From contig CM057062.1 in NCBI GenBank assembly GCA_029945375.1, forward strand, positions 2,495,564-2,559,563: a stretch of DNA of 64,000 nucleotides, in the 5' to 3' direction. Each line of letters opens with the position of its first letter. Positions within the stretch are counted from its first letter, which is position 1. The notes beneath the pieces are model-generated. The model was not told the origin of the DNA. It saw nothing but the letters and a program-made list of their open reading frames with translations, and did no database searches. The position numbers and the translations under genes are program-made. Shown here piece after piece: positions 22,320-33,701 of this stretch. This DNA comes from Agaricus subrufescens (Eukaryota; Basidiomycota; Agaricomycetes; Agaricales; Agaricaceae).

Positions 22320-24773
22320 TTATACAGTACTTCCCAGCTCTTTCCGCTTCTCCTTCGTAAATTCATGCACAAGCCAATACGTCCACTCCGAAACACCATC
22401 TTCCTCATCAACAAATTTGAATTCTACAAAACATTGTCCAGCCGAGGTGAACAGAACCAGGACTGGGTGATCCGGAACTTTGGTCTGCCAATTTTCCAAT
22501 TGGCGCTCTAACCGTTGACGGCAGAATTTGCAGTAATCATAACGTTGGGCTTCTACAATGAATCTAGTTGTCCACGACTGGGCCTTGTCTTGTCCCCATT
22601 CGCCTTCTCGTTCATGCTACACAACGCGGCGTTGTCAATAGGCTACGGCAAGGACAAATGTCACTCACGTCACACGATAGATGCCATGGGTCAGGTAGAT
22701 TATCGAGATCATAGACAACAACACAGTTTCATCGTCCGCAGCCAGTATCCGGTACAAAGCCGTGGCCGAAATCATCTGACGCGCCTTTGTTTTATGAGCC
22801 ATGGATGGCGAGACTTGTTCCTAATGCATAATGTGTATCGCCTATATACAGATCTGAGGTACCCATAACACGTATCCTGAGTAAAGAAGATCACAGTTAC
22901 TGTATAATATCTTAAAAAAACTGCGTGGCCAGTAGGCAAATGCAGCCACATGAGGCTGCTGTTACTTACGCCTTCTAAATGCTTTCAATGTGCATTTATA
23001 ATAGGTTTCACCCCATCGTTCATCATCCTATTTTACTGCCACCTGCTATCCTAATTTATCATTGCAGAGTACAATGTTGCAACCAAACTGTAAATCATCT
23101 TAACTATCCCTATCTTATGCTGAACCACCTTCAAAGAACCATTGTTACTAATCTGCGAATAGAATCAGGAGCCTGGTTAAGTACCCTGAATGCGCATTCA
23201 GTGTTGAGTTGTTGGGCTTCTTGTTCAGTATCAGGTGAAAATCCAGATCGAGTGAAGTCGCGAATGTAGTCGATAAATGATTTATGGAAATGCTCGAGTT
23301 TCGTCCCGTGAGCTTGATCACGCGGAGGGACGTTCATAACGGAGAAAAGATGCCAAAGAGCAGCATATGCATCATCGGAAGTTATACCCAACCAATTACA
23401 TAACATAATGAAATTCTCCGCGTCCTCTTGGTGAATATCATCCCAGAATACCAATGCCAACAGCAGCTTCCGCATGTTTGACTTGGCTTCCAGAGGGACT
23501 TTGGACAAGACCTGAGCATACAAGGCATCAAGTAGCGCCATTGGGTGCTCTCGCGAACCGTGCAGAAGTGGATAAGCGTCAATGACTTTCAGTACGTCAT
23601 CCAGCTGCGATTTCGGATTCCCAGTGTGAGGGTCTCCGATGTATTTCGTGACCGTTTGCGCATAGACGAACAATCGGCCTGCAGCCTCAGCGAGTTTCCA
23701 AAACTCCTCATCGGAAGGCCATCGAACCCTGGAATCCAATGAAAACTTGGCCTGCACCTTCGACAATTCATTACGAAGAAATCTCTCCACATCTTTCCGA
23801 GCCTCGTCTGAATCAACAAGTATCTCTTCCTTCTCGTAAGCGGGTTCAACGATGCTTTGAGCAAAGAAGGATGTGATGTGCGGCTCTGGGCGACTAGCGA
23901 TCAGCCATACAAGGGGAGAGGACGGGATGGTGATGCAAAGCTCCGAGATGAGGCGGAGAAGCTCCTCCTGGGTACGTTGGTCGTCACATTCATCGAGGCC
24001 GTCAATTATGATCAGGACGCGCCCACCGGATCTGAGCAGTGGGTGATGGATGAAAGGTTCGACGATCAACTTGTTAAATTGGACAGACATCGCCTTTTGC
24101 AGGAGGGATGGATCACGAGCGAGCGTGAGCTCGACGAATTGACGATAGGGCTCGCACTCGACTGCAAGTTGATAGGCGAGTGTTACAATGGCCTTGGATC
24201 CATCACTGCGGCCGTGGACGAAAAAGAAGATCGATGCACACAGTGTCCCCGGAGGGAGTTGGCGTTCGGCGACGCTTTGCAGGATGGCTGATTTTCCGAC
24301 TCCAGCTGCACCAACTACCCATCGCATCTTCCTTTCATTGCGGCAGGTGAGGGTGAAAGTTACGCATCGATCCAGGATGGCCAGACGCGTCCCAGGGTGG
24401 CACCGTGGCGGAGGATCACGGGCGGAAGAGTCGAATGCTGCTCCAGGTATTGTCTCCTGCAGAAGTGTTTTCAAAACTAACAGATAATATCGTCAGGGAA
24501 AATGATATGTCAAAGACAGCTCCTTCATTCGATTATTCCCACCGCCGACATAATTGACTACAGACACAGTTAGCGGTTGTGTGGCTAATATGTGATGGAA
24601 TATTTTCACCTGTATTCATGTTGCCGTGTGACAGATATTCTTGAGTCAATAGTGTTCTGAACGAAGTCACTTGCTTGTGGGAGTTGGTGTAGTACCGTGG
24701 ATTCTCGGTTATCGCTGGTGGTTGGTGTTTTGACCGGTGAGCGGCCAAAGCGGAGAAGCTTGCGTATATTCAT
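22320..24773 (-). pseudogene. NACHT-domain NLR-like gene NLR2, disrupted
   Basis: The start ATG at 24773 and MNIRKLLRFGRS are present, but indels shift the frame after FGRSPVKTP, so the N-terminal exon does not join the rest. The central exon (24474-23131) keeps an open NACHT region with GAAGVGKS and IIIDGLDECDD. It breaks at about 23150, where the last 190 codons before the exon end (22870-23150) are heavily mutated compared with NLR3. The exon before the C-terminal one is also damaged near 22690-22800. The final C-terminal exon is recognisable down to the stop at 22320. It shows FAQSIVEPAYEKEEIL where the others have FNRxNVKxAYEKEEIP. Transcribed or not, it should not give a full protein. 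Confidence 0.75.
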
Positions 24774-25213
24774 GAGAACGTGGTGGACGGGAGGAAGGAG
24801 AGGTGTCGGGAGCGTTTGTCCGCCCAGAGAAGGTACATTCGACACGAGGCAGTTCCAGCGCTTGCTATATATATCTCGCACAGGACTGTAGCAGGGGAGA
24901 GACAAACCATTAGCTTCTTCGAAATATACACTGACGCCCTCGTACTCTATCATTCTGAGTTCTGTTGAGGCCTTCCATGAACCTCTTTAGAGCGAAGATA
25001 ATGGCAGAAGACAAATGGGGAGTGGGCCAGTAAAAGAAAAAACGACTGAGAGCCAGTGAGCTATCATTTATTGTATAGGCTAAGATAAAGGAGCACAGCA
25101 AGGGAACCAAGACTTGCCTTTATATAAGATAGAACAAGCTGAATACAACGAGAAGGGTGTCACGTGCCTGGAATATGCGCTGAACAGATGATGCGGGTCG
25201 CTGGCCAGAAACG
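24774..25213. promoter_or_regulatory. Duplicated bidirectional promoter (NLR2 / MID1 stub)
   Basis: Nearly identical to 29062-29500 and clearly related to 33324-33701. Contains gctatatatatctcgc near 24862, a CACGTG box at 25161-25166 and cctttatataagataga upstream of the stub ATG. Confidence 0.6.
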
Positions 25214-25321
25214 ATGCTGGTGCTGTCGCTGCTGGCCCTGGCCCTGCCCGCACATGCCCAGTCGGGATATCCCCTCGCCGTGAACTCCGTAACCCGCTTC
25301 TCCTCACATCCACCTCGTTAG
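25214..25321 (+). pseudogene. MID1 5' stub, unit 2 (35-codon open frame)
   Basis: Reads MLVLSLLALALPAHAQSG and continues in frame through PLAVNSVTRFSSHPPR to a TAG at 25319-25321. The signal peptide and cleavage region match MID1 at 33702 with good codon preservation, then homology stops. It is either a dead stub or a tiny secreted peptide gene. Confidence 0.7.
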
Positions 25322-25579
25322 ACCCAGGTCAACTACTTTTGTCATGCATAGCGTTTACACCCAACAATAACGTTTATGTGCGGCGCCTGCCAGAACTACT
25401 TCCCAATCGGGTGCATTTGTCGGGAGGAATTATTCGCGTGTCCGGTGTTGTGAAGTATAACAGTGCGTCTATCTTTCCGTGCAGTTATGTAGATCAACGT
25501 CCATTGTCTGATTAAAATATAAGAGAAAAAATTTGCAATTAACTCCTCGTCTTTGAAGGTCAAGAAGCGAGTGCTTAGG

Positions 25580-26110
25580 TTGTAAATCACTGTACTTCCC
25601 AATTCCTTCCGCTTCGTCCCCTTAAATTCATGCGCAACCCAGTACGTCTACTCCGAGACCCCATCTTCCTCATCAACAAACTGAAATACCACAAAACATG
25701 TCCCAGTCGAAGTGAACAGAACTGGCACCGGGTGATCCGGAACCTGCCAACGTTCAAGTTGACGCTTCAACCGTTGACAACAGGAGATGCAGCGACCATT
25801 CACAAATATCTTGTTGCGAGATTCTGCAACGAAATCCGGTATCCAGATATGGGCCCTGTCTTGGCCCCACTCGCCCACTCGTTCATGCTACACAATGTGG
25901 TTTCAATAACTAACCTCAAACACATATTCTTTGACTCACTTTACAGGAAGGATTCCACGGATCGGGTAGATCCATCGAGGACGTACTAGAACGGTTTAAC
26001 GCCAACTAGGTTCGCTATCCAATGTCCGCAAAATTGAGCATTTCTAGCGGCACCTGCTTGACTGATACCTTAGTATTTGTTCCAGACTTGAATGATACAG
26101 CAATAGCAAA
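25580..26110 (-). pseudogene. Relic of a divergent NLR C-terminus
   Basis: On the minus strand it encodes pieces matching the NLR C-terminal exons: VDEEDGVSE, VPDHPVPVLFTSTGTCF, CISCCQRLKRQLERW, HERVGEWGQD, then the LNRSSTSSMDLPDPW region. The splice sites between the two exons are kept, but stops and a frame change occur and no NACHT exon precedes it. Almost identical to 29870-30400. Confidence 0.7.
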
Positions 26111-26573
26111 TATCAACCGTTGTAATAAACGCACAAATCAGTTTTGCATCGAATATACTTTGTAACAAATCATATCGTCGAAATATGTTTCCGAGTTTTA
26201 TATTTGTGTTTGTCATACGTCCCACAAAAACATGAAGGCTTCATGAGACCTTAGGTTTGAAACTATAAAGCGCCGGCTGTGAAATCAAATAGTCTGTGGG
26301 CCGGGATTCCAGCGCCAGTCTCCCATCAACCTTATATTCGCAACTTTGAATGCAGTTCCTCCCAAAATAGTCGTTGATTTACTCCAAGCCTATTACTCTT
26401 CGGTACGCAGCCTTCCTATTGCTGTCTTAAACCGGTCGTTTCATGTTGCGATTCATCAAAGACAAGCACATTAACCAACTCAGACTCACGGTCCAACTGA
26501 ACCAGAAGGAATGTGAACAACTCCTTGTCGATAAAAGTCACGAAAACACCCTCAAGATCGTAATATAACAATA

Positions 26574-29061
26574 TTATACAGTACTTCCCAGCTTTTTCCG
26601 CTTCTCCTCCGTAAACTCTTGCACAAGCCAATACGTCCACTCCGAAACACCATCGTCCTCATCAACAAATTTGAATTCTACAAAACATTGTCCAGTGGAG
26701 GTGAATAGAATCAGGACTGGGTGATCCGGGACTTTGGTCTGCCAATTTTTCAATTGGTGCTTTAATCGTTGACAACAGAAGTTGCAATAACGAACGACAT
26801 CGTCATCATCATCATCATCGACATCGACATTGTACTGAGCTGTCCAGGCTTGAGGCTTGTCTTGTCCCCACTCGCCTTCTCGTTTATGCTATACAATGCA
26901 GCGTCGTCAATAGGCTACTGCAGGGACAAGTTTCACTCACGTTACAAGATAGATTCCATGGGTCAGGTAGATCGATCGAGGACATCATGGGACGGTTGAA
27001 CCGTAACTCGACTTTCCATACAAGATCCGAAAAATTGAGGGCTGTGACCGGTACCCGCTTGACGAGGCCTTGTTCCATGAATTCGTGACAGCGAGATTTA
27101 TCCTAACGCATAATATTAGCATCGCACCCATAGAAGACTATAGGTACTCACAAACACAACCTGGTGTAAATGTTCAACACGACCGTCAAAATATTGTCTA
27201 GAGCACGTGGTCAAGAAACGAATGAAGAACACATTATAGAATGCTTTTTGTTGATTCTTAATGCCTTCCACAATGCTTCCAATGGCCATTTTATACATAT
27301 TCACCCTTGTACGATCATCATCCCAGCCCATTCCACCATCCACTGACCAGGTGAGCACAATGTTGCACCAGGACCCAGTACCATCTGCTAGTCTTCCTAA
27401 AATCTTTGATGGACCCCAAACACGAGCATCACCACCCATGCGAATAGAATCAGGAACCTGGTTAAGTACCCTGAATGCGCATTCAGTGTTGAGTTGTTGG
27501 GCTTCTTGTTCAGTATCAGGTGAAAATCCAGATCGAGTGAAGTCGCGAATGTAGTCGATGAATGATTTATGGAAATGCTTGAGTTTCGTCCCGTGAGCTT
27601 GATCACGCGGAGGGACGTTCAAAACGGAGAAAAGATGCCGAAGAGCAGCATATGCATCATCGGAGGTTATACCCAACCAATTACATAACATAATGAAACT
27701 GCCTGCGATGTCTCCCTGATGAATGTTATCCCAGAATAAAAATGCCAACAACAGCTTTCGCATGTTTGACCTTGCTTCCGGAGGGACTCTGGACAGGATC
27801 TGAGCATACAAGGCATCGAGTAGCGCCATCGGGTGCTCTCGCGAACCATGAACAAGTGGATGAGCATCAATGACTTTCAGTACGTCATCCAGCTGCGATT
27901 TCGGATTCCCAGTGTGAGGGTCTCCGATGTATTTTGTGACCGTTTGCGCATACACGAATAGTCCGCCTGCAGCCTTAGCGAGTTTCCAAAAGTCCTGCTC
28001 AGAGGGCCATTGAACTCGAAGATCAAATCCAAAGTCGGTTTGTATCCTCGTCAGCTCACTACGAAGAAACCTTTCCACATCTTCTCGAGCTTGGTCAGAA
28101 TCAACCGGGATCTCCTCCTTCTCATACGCTGATTTGACGTTATTCCGATTGAAGAAGGATGTAATGTGAGGTTCCGGGCGACTAGCGATCAGCCATACAA
28201 GGGGAGAGGACGGGATGGTGATGCAAAGTTCCGAGATGAGGCGGAGAAGCTCCTCCTGGGTACGTTGGTCATCACATTCATCGAGGCCGTCAATTATGAT
28301 CAGGACGCGCCCACCGGATCTGAGCAGTGGGTGATGGATGAAAGGTTCGACGATCAACTTGTTAAATTGGACAGACATCGCCTTTTGCAGGAGGGATGGA
28401 TCACGAGCGAGCGTGAGCTCGACGAATTGACGATAGGGCTCGCACTCGACTGCAAGTTGATAGGCGAGTGTTACAATGGCCTTGGATCCATCACTGCGGT
28501 CGTGGACGAAAAAGAAGATCGATGCACACAATGTACCCGGAGGGAGTTGGCGTTCGGCGACGCTTTGCAAGATGGCTGACTTTCCAACTCCGGCTGCACC
28601 GACTACCCAACGCATCTTTCTTTCATTGCGGCAGGTGAGAATGAAAGTTACGCATCGATCCAGGATGGCCAGACGGGTCCCGGGGTGACACCGTGGTGGA
28701 GGATCACGGGCGGAAGAGTCAAATGCTGCTCCAGGTATTGTCTCTTGCAGAAGTGTTTTCAAAACTAACAGATAATATCATCAGGGAAAAATGATATGTC
28801 AAAGACAGCTCCTTACACTGATTATTCCCACCGCCGACATAATTGACTACAGACACAGTTAGCGGTTGTGTGGCGAACATGTGATGGAATATTTTCACCT
28901 GTATTCATGTTGCCGGTGACAGATATTCTTGAGTCAATAGTGTTCTGAACGAAGCCGCCAGGGCTAGGAGTTGGTGTAGTACGTGGATTCTCGGTTATCG
29001 CTGGTGGGGTTGGTGTTTTTGACCGTGAGCGGCCAAAGCGGAGAAGCTTGCGTATATTCAT
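26574..29061 (-). CDS. NACHT-domain NLR-like STAND protein, NLR3, intact
   Basis: Minus-strand exons: 29061-28899, a 30-nt exon near 28845-28815, 28764-27152, 27102-26941, 26888-26574 (2,283 nt, 760 aa). The N-terminus is short: MNIRKLLRFGRSRSKTPTPP, then FVQNTIDSRISVTGNMNT and VNYVGGGNNQ, with no known effector domain. NACHT signatures are GAAGVGKSAI and RVLIIIDGLDECDD. The C-terminal domain contains RYCNFCCQRLKHQLKNWQT and ends KKLGSTV, preceded by a run of seven aspartates. Exon phases agree at every junction. Highly similar to NLR4 and to the surviving parts of NLR2. The lack of C-terminal repeats is unusual for an NLR. Function in self/non-self recognition is inference from the class. 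Confidence 0.83.
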
Positions 29062-29500
29062 GAGAACGTGGTGGACGGGAGGAAGGAGAGGGGTGTCGGA
29101 GTTTGTCCGCCCAGAGAAGGTACATTCGACACGAGGCAGTTCCAGCGCTTGCTATATATATCTCGCACAGGACTGTAGCAGGGGAGAGACAAACCATTAG
29201 CTTCTTCGAAATATACACTGACGCCCTCGTACTCTATCATTCTGAGTTCTGTTGAGGCCTTCCATGAACCTCTTTAGAGCGAAGATAATGGCAGAAGACA
29301 AATGGGGAGTGGGCCAGTAAAAGAAAAAACGACTGAGAGCCAGTGAGCTATCATTTATTGTATAGGCTAAGATAAAGGAGCACAGCAAGGGAACCAAGAC
29401 TTGCCTTTATATAAGATAGAACAAGCTGAATACAACGAGAAGGGTGTCACGTGCCTGGAATATGCGCTGAACAGATGATGCGGGTCGCTGGCCAGAAACG
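29062..29500. promoter_or_regulatory. Duplicated bidirectional promoter (NLR3 / MID1 stub)
   Basis: Copy of the NLR/MID1 divergent promoter with gctatatatatctcgc near 29150, CACGTG at 29448-29453 and cctttatataagataga at about 29403. Nearly identical to 24774-25213. Confidence 0.6.
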
Positions 29501-29605
29501 ATGTGCTGTCGCTGCTGGCCCTGGCCCTGCCCGCACATGCCCAGTCGGGATATCCCCTCGCCATGAACTCCGTAACCTGCTTCTCCTCGCATCCATCTCG
29601 TTAGA
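29501..29605 (+). pseudogene. MID1 5' stub, unit 3, frameshifted
   Basis: Same stretch as the stub at 25214 but four bases are missing after the ATG (atgtgctgtcg against atgctggtgctgtcg), so the signal-peptide frame is lost. The rest matches the unit 2 stub almost base for base to the TAG. Confidence 0.7.
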
Positions 29606-29869
29606 CCCAGGTCAACTACTTTTGTCATGCATAGTGTTTACACCCAACAATAACGTTTATGTGCGGCGCCTGCCAGAACTACTTCCCAATCGGGTGCATT
29701 TGTCGGGAGGAATTATTCGCGTGTCCAGTGTTGTGAAGTATAACAGTGCGTCTATCTTTCCATGCAGTTATGTAGATTAACGTCCATTGTCTGATTAAAA
29801 TATAAGAGAAAAACTTTGCAATTAACTCCTCGTCTTTGAAAGTCAAGAAGCGAGTGCTTAGGTTGTAAA

Positions 29870-30400
29870 TCACTGTACTTCCCAATTCCTTCCACTTCTT
29901 CCCCTTAAATTCATGCGCAACCCAGTACATCTACTCCGAGACCCCATCTTCCTCATCAACAAACTGAAATACCACAAAACATGTCCCAGTCGAAGTGAAC
30001 AGAACTGGCACCGGGTGATCCAGAACCTGCCAACGTTCAAGTTGACGCTTCAACCATTGACAACAGGAGATGCAGCGACCATTCACAAATATCTTGTTGC
30101 GAGATTCTGCAACGAAATCTGGTATCCAGATATGGGCCCTGTCTTGGCCCCACTCGCCCACTCGTTCATGCTACACAATGTGGTTTCAATAACTAACCTC
30201 AAACACATATTCTTTGACTCACTTTACAGGAAGGATTCCACGGATCGGGTAGATCCATCGAGGACGTACTGGAATGGTTTAACGCCAACTAGGTTCGCTA
30301 TCCAGTGTCCGCAAAATTGAGCATTTCTAACGGCACCTGCTTGACTGATACCTAAGTATTTGTTCCAGACTTGAATGATATAGCAATAGCAAATATCAAC
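29870..30400 (-). pseudogene. Relic of a divergent NLR C-terminus
   Basis: Near-identical copy of 25580-26110, with fragments VDEEDGVSE, VPVLFTSTGTCF and CISCCQWLKRQLERW on the minus strand. No upstream NACHT exon is attached. Confidence 0.7.
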
Positions 30401-30857
30401 CATTGTAATAAACGCACAAATCAGTTTTGCATCGAATATACTTTGTAACAAATCATATCGTCGAAATATGTTTCCGAGTTTTATATTTGTGTTTGTCATA
30501 CGTCCCACAAAAACATGAAGGCTTCATGAGACCTTAGGTTTGAAACTATAAAGCGCCGGCTGTGAAATCAAATAGTCTGTGGGCCGGGATTCCAGCGCCA
30601 GTCTCCCATCATCCTTATGTTCGCAACTTTAAATGCAGTTCCTCCCAAAATAGTCCTTGATTTACTCCAAGCCTATTACTCTTCCATACGCAGCCTTCTT
30701 ATTGCCGTCTCAAACAAGTTGTTTCAGGTTGCTATTCATCAAAGACAAACGATAATAACCGACTCAGACTCGCGGTCCAACTGAACCAGAAGGAATGCGA
30801 ACAGCTCCTTGTCGATAAATGTCACGAAAGCACCCTCAAGATCGTAATATAACAATA

Positions 30858-33323
30858 TTATACAGTACTTCCCAGCTCTTTCCGCTTCTCCTTCGTAAAT
30901 ATATGCACAAGCCAATACGTCCACTCCGAAACACCATCTTCCTCATCAACAAACTTGAATTCTACAAAACATTGTCCAGTTGAGGTGAACAGAACCAGGA
31001 CTGGGTGATCCGGAACTTTGGTGTGCCAATTTTCCAATTGGCGCTCTAACCGTTGACGGCAGAATTTGCAGTAATCAAAGCCTTGGACTTCTACAATGAA
31101 TCTAGTTGTCCACGACTGGGCCTTGTCTTGTCCCCATTCGCCTTCTCGTTCATGCTACACAATGCGGCGTTGTCAATAGGCTACGGCAAGGACAAATGTC
31201 ACTCACGTCACACGATAGATGCCATGGGTCAGGTAGATTGGTCGAGGACGTCATGGGGCGGTTGAACCGTAACTCGACGCCCCATACAAGATCCGAAAAA
31301 TTGAGGGCTGTGACCGGCACCCGCTTGACCAGGCCTTGTTCCATGAATTCGTGACAGCGAGATTCGTCCTAACGCATAATATTAGCATCGTACGCATAGA
31401 AGACTATAGGTACTCACAAACACAACTTGGTGTAAGTGCTCAACACGACCGTCAAAATATACCTTAAAACGCGTGGTCAAGAAACGAATGAAGAACACAT
31501 TATAGAATGCTTTTTGCTGATTCTTAATGCCTTCCACAATGCTTGCAATGGCCGTTTTATACATATTCACCCTTGTACGATCATCATCCCAGCCTATTCC
31601 ACGATCCACTGACCAGGTGAGCACAATGTTGCACCCGGACCCAGTACCATCTACTAGTCTTCCTATCGTTGATGAACACCAAATATGACCGTTGTTACCC
31701 ACGCGAATAGAATCAGGAGCCTGGTTAAGTACCCTGAATGCGCATTCAGTGTTGAGTTGTTGGGCTTCTTGTTCAGTATCAGGTGAAAATCCAGATCGAG
31801 TGAAGTCGCGAATGTAGTCGATAAATGATTTATGGAAATGCTCGAGTTTCCTCCTGTAAGCTTGATCACGCGGAGGGACGTTCAAAACGGAGAAAAGATG
31901 CCGAAGAGCAGCATATGCATCATCGGAGGTTATACCCAACCAATTACATAACATAATGAAATCACCCGCGTACTCCTGGCAGATGTGATCCCAGAATACC
32001 AATGCCAACAGCAGCTTCCGCATGTTTGAGTTGGCTTCCAGAGGGACTTTGGACAGGATCCGAGCATACAAGGCATCAAGTAGCGCCATCGGGTGCTCTC
32101 GCGAACCATGAAGAAGTGGGTGAGCGTCAATGACTTTCAGTACGTCATCCAGCTGGGATTTCGGATTCCCAGTGTGAGGGTCTCCGATGTGTTTCGTGAC
32201 CGTTTGTGCATACACGAACAGTCCGCCTGCAGCCTTAGCGAGTTTCCAAAAGTCCTGCTCGGAGGGCCATTGAACTCGAAGATCGAAACCAAAGTCGGTT
32301 TGTATCCTCGTCAGCTCACTACGAAGAAATCCTTCCACATCTTCTCGAGCTTGGTCAGAATCAACCGGGATCTCCTCCTTCTCGTACGCTGGTTTGACGT
32401 TATTCCGATTGAAGAAGGATGTAATGTGGGGCTCAGGGCGACTAGCGATCAACCATACAAGCGGAGAGGATGGGATGGTGATACAGAGATTTGAGATCAG
32501 GCGGAGAAGCTCCTCCTGTGTACGCTGGTTGTCACATTCATCCAGGCCGTCGATTATAATCAAGACACGGCCAATGGATTTCAGCGGGGGGTGGTGGATG
32601 AAGGGTTCGACGATCAGCTTGTTGAATTGGACGGACATCGCCTTTTGCAGGAGGGATGGATCACGAGCCAGTGCAAGCTCGACGAATTGACGATAGGGCT
32701 CGCACTCGACTGCGAGTTGATAGGCGAGTGTTACAATGGCCTTGGATCCATCACTGCGGCCGTGGACGAAAAAGAAGATCGATGCACACAATGTACCCGG
32801 AGGGAGTTGGCGTTCGGCGACGCTTTGCAAGATGGCTGACTTTCCAACTCCGGCTGCACCAACTACCCATCGCATCTTCCTTTCATTGCGGCAGGTGAGG
32901 GTGAAAGTTACGCATCGATCCAGGATGGCCAGACGGGTCCCAGGGTGGCACCGTGGCGGAGGATCGCGAGCAGAAGAATCGAATGCTGCCCCAGGTATTG
33001 TCTCCTTTAGAAGTTTTTTCAAAACTAGCACATAATATCGTCAGGGAAAATGATATGTCAAAGACAACTCCTTACACTTATTGTTCCCACCGCCGACATA
33101 ATTGACTACAGGTATAGTGAGCAGTTGTGTGGCGAACATGTGATGGAATATTTTCACCTGTATTCATGTTGCCGGTGACAGATACATTTCGGGAGTCAAT
33201 AGTGTTCTGAACGAAGCCGCCAGGGCTAGGAGTTGGTGTAGTACGTGGATTCTCGGTTATCGCTGGTGGGGTTGGTGTTTTTGACCGTGAGCGGCCAAAG
33301 CAGAGAAGCTTGCATATGTTCAT
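30858..33323 (-). CDS. NACHT-domain NLR-like STAND protein, NLR4, intact
   Basis: Minus-strand exons: 33323-33158, 33105-33076, 33024-31418, 31368-31207, 31154-30858 (2,262 nt, 753 aa). N-terminus MNICKLLCFGRSRSKTPTPP, linker VNYVGGGNNK, Walker A GAAGVGKS at about 120-127 and Walker B VLIIIDGLDECD at about 218-229. LVWLIASRPEPH follows, then an alpha-helical region, then the Cys-containing C-terminal domain (DYCKFCRQRLERQLENWHT). The acidic run of NLR3 and the His-Glu repeats of NLR1 are absent; RFIVEVQGF stands in that place. This gene is divergent from MID1 with 378 bp between start codons, and is the only unit that still has its original full neighbour. A non-self-recognition role is inferred from the class. 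Confidence 0.83.
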
Positions 33324-33701
33324 GAGAACGTGGTGGACGGGAGGAAGGAGAGGGATGTCGGAGTTTATCCGCCCAGAGAAGGTACATTCGACACGAGGCA
33401 GTTCCAGCGCTTGCTATATATATCTCGCACGGGACTGTAGTAGGGAAGAGAAAACCATCAGTGTCTTCGAAATATGCACTGATGCCCTCGTAACCTATCA
33501 TTCTGGGTTCTTTTGAGGCCTACCATGAACCTCTGTAGAGCGAAGTTGATGGCAGAAGACAAATGGGAGCCAATGAGCTATCATTTATTGTATAAGCAGA
33601 AATACATAAGGGAAGCCAGACTTGCCTTTATATATAAGAGTGTCACGTGCCTGGAATATGCGCTGAACAGATGATGGAGGTGGTTGCCAGAATTTGAAAC
33701 G
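33324..33701. promoter_or_regulatory. Bidirectional promoter of NLR4 and MID1
   Basis: Between two start codons on opposite strands. Toward NLR4 there is a TATA-like gctatatatatctcgc near 33413. Toward MID1 there is ctttatatataag at about 33627-33639, followed by CACGTG at 33644-33649, a bHLH-type site. The same layout is repeated in the other array units, so this is probably the ancestral promoter. Confidence 0.6.

Larger units (their letters stand above)
16881..33701. repeat. Tandem array of ~4.2-kb units carrying NACHT genes and MID1 5' stubs
   Basis: The block repeats at about 17006, 21322, 25214, 29501 and 33702 (positions of the MID1-type ATG), giving periods of about 4316, 3892, 4287 and 4201 bp. 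Each unit reads, left to right: MID1 5' stub, relic of a divergent NLR C-terminus (in three of them), NLR gene on the minus strand, and a shared promoter. The segment 24774-26570 is nearly identical to 29062-30857, so those units separated recently. The first unit at the left is degenerate and the last still has the complete MID1 gene. Confidence 0.85.
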
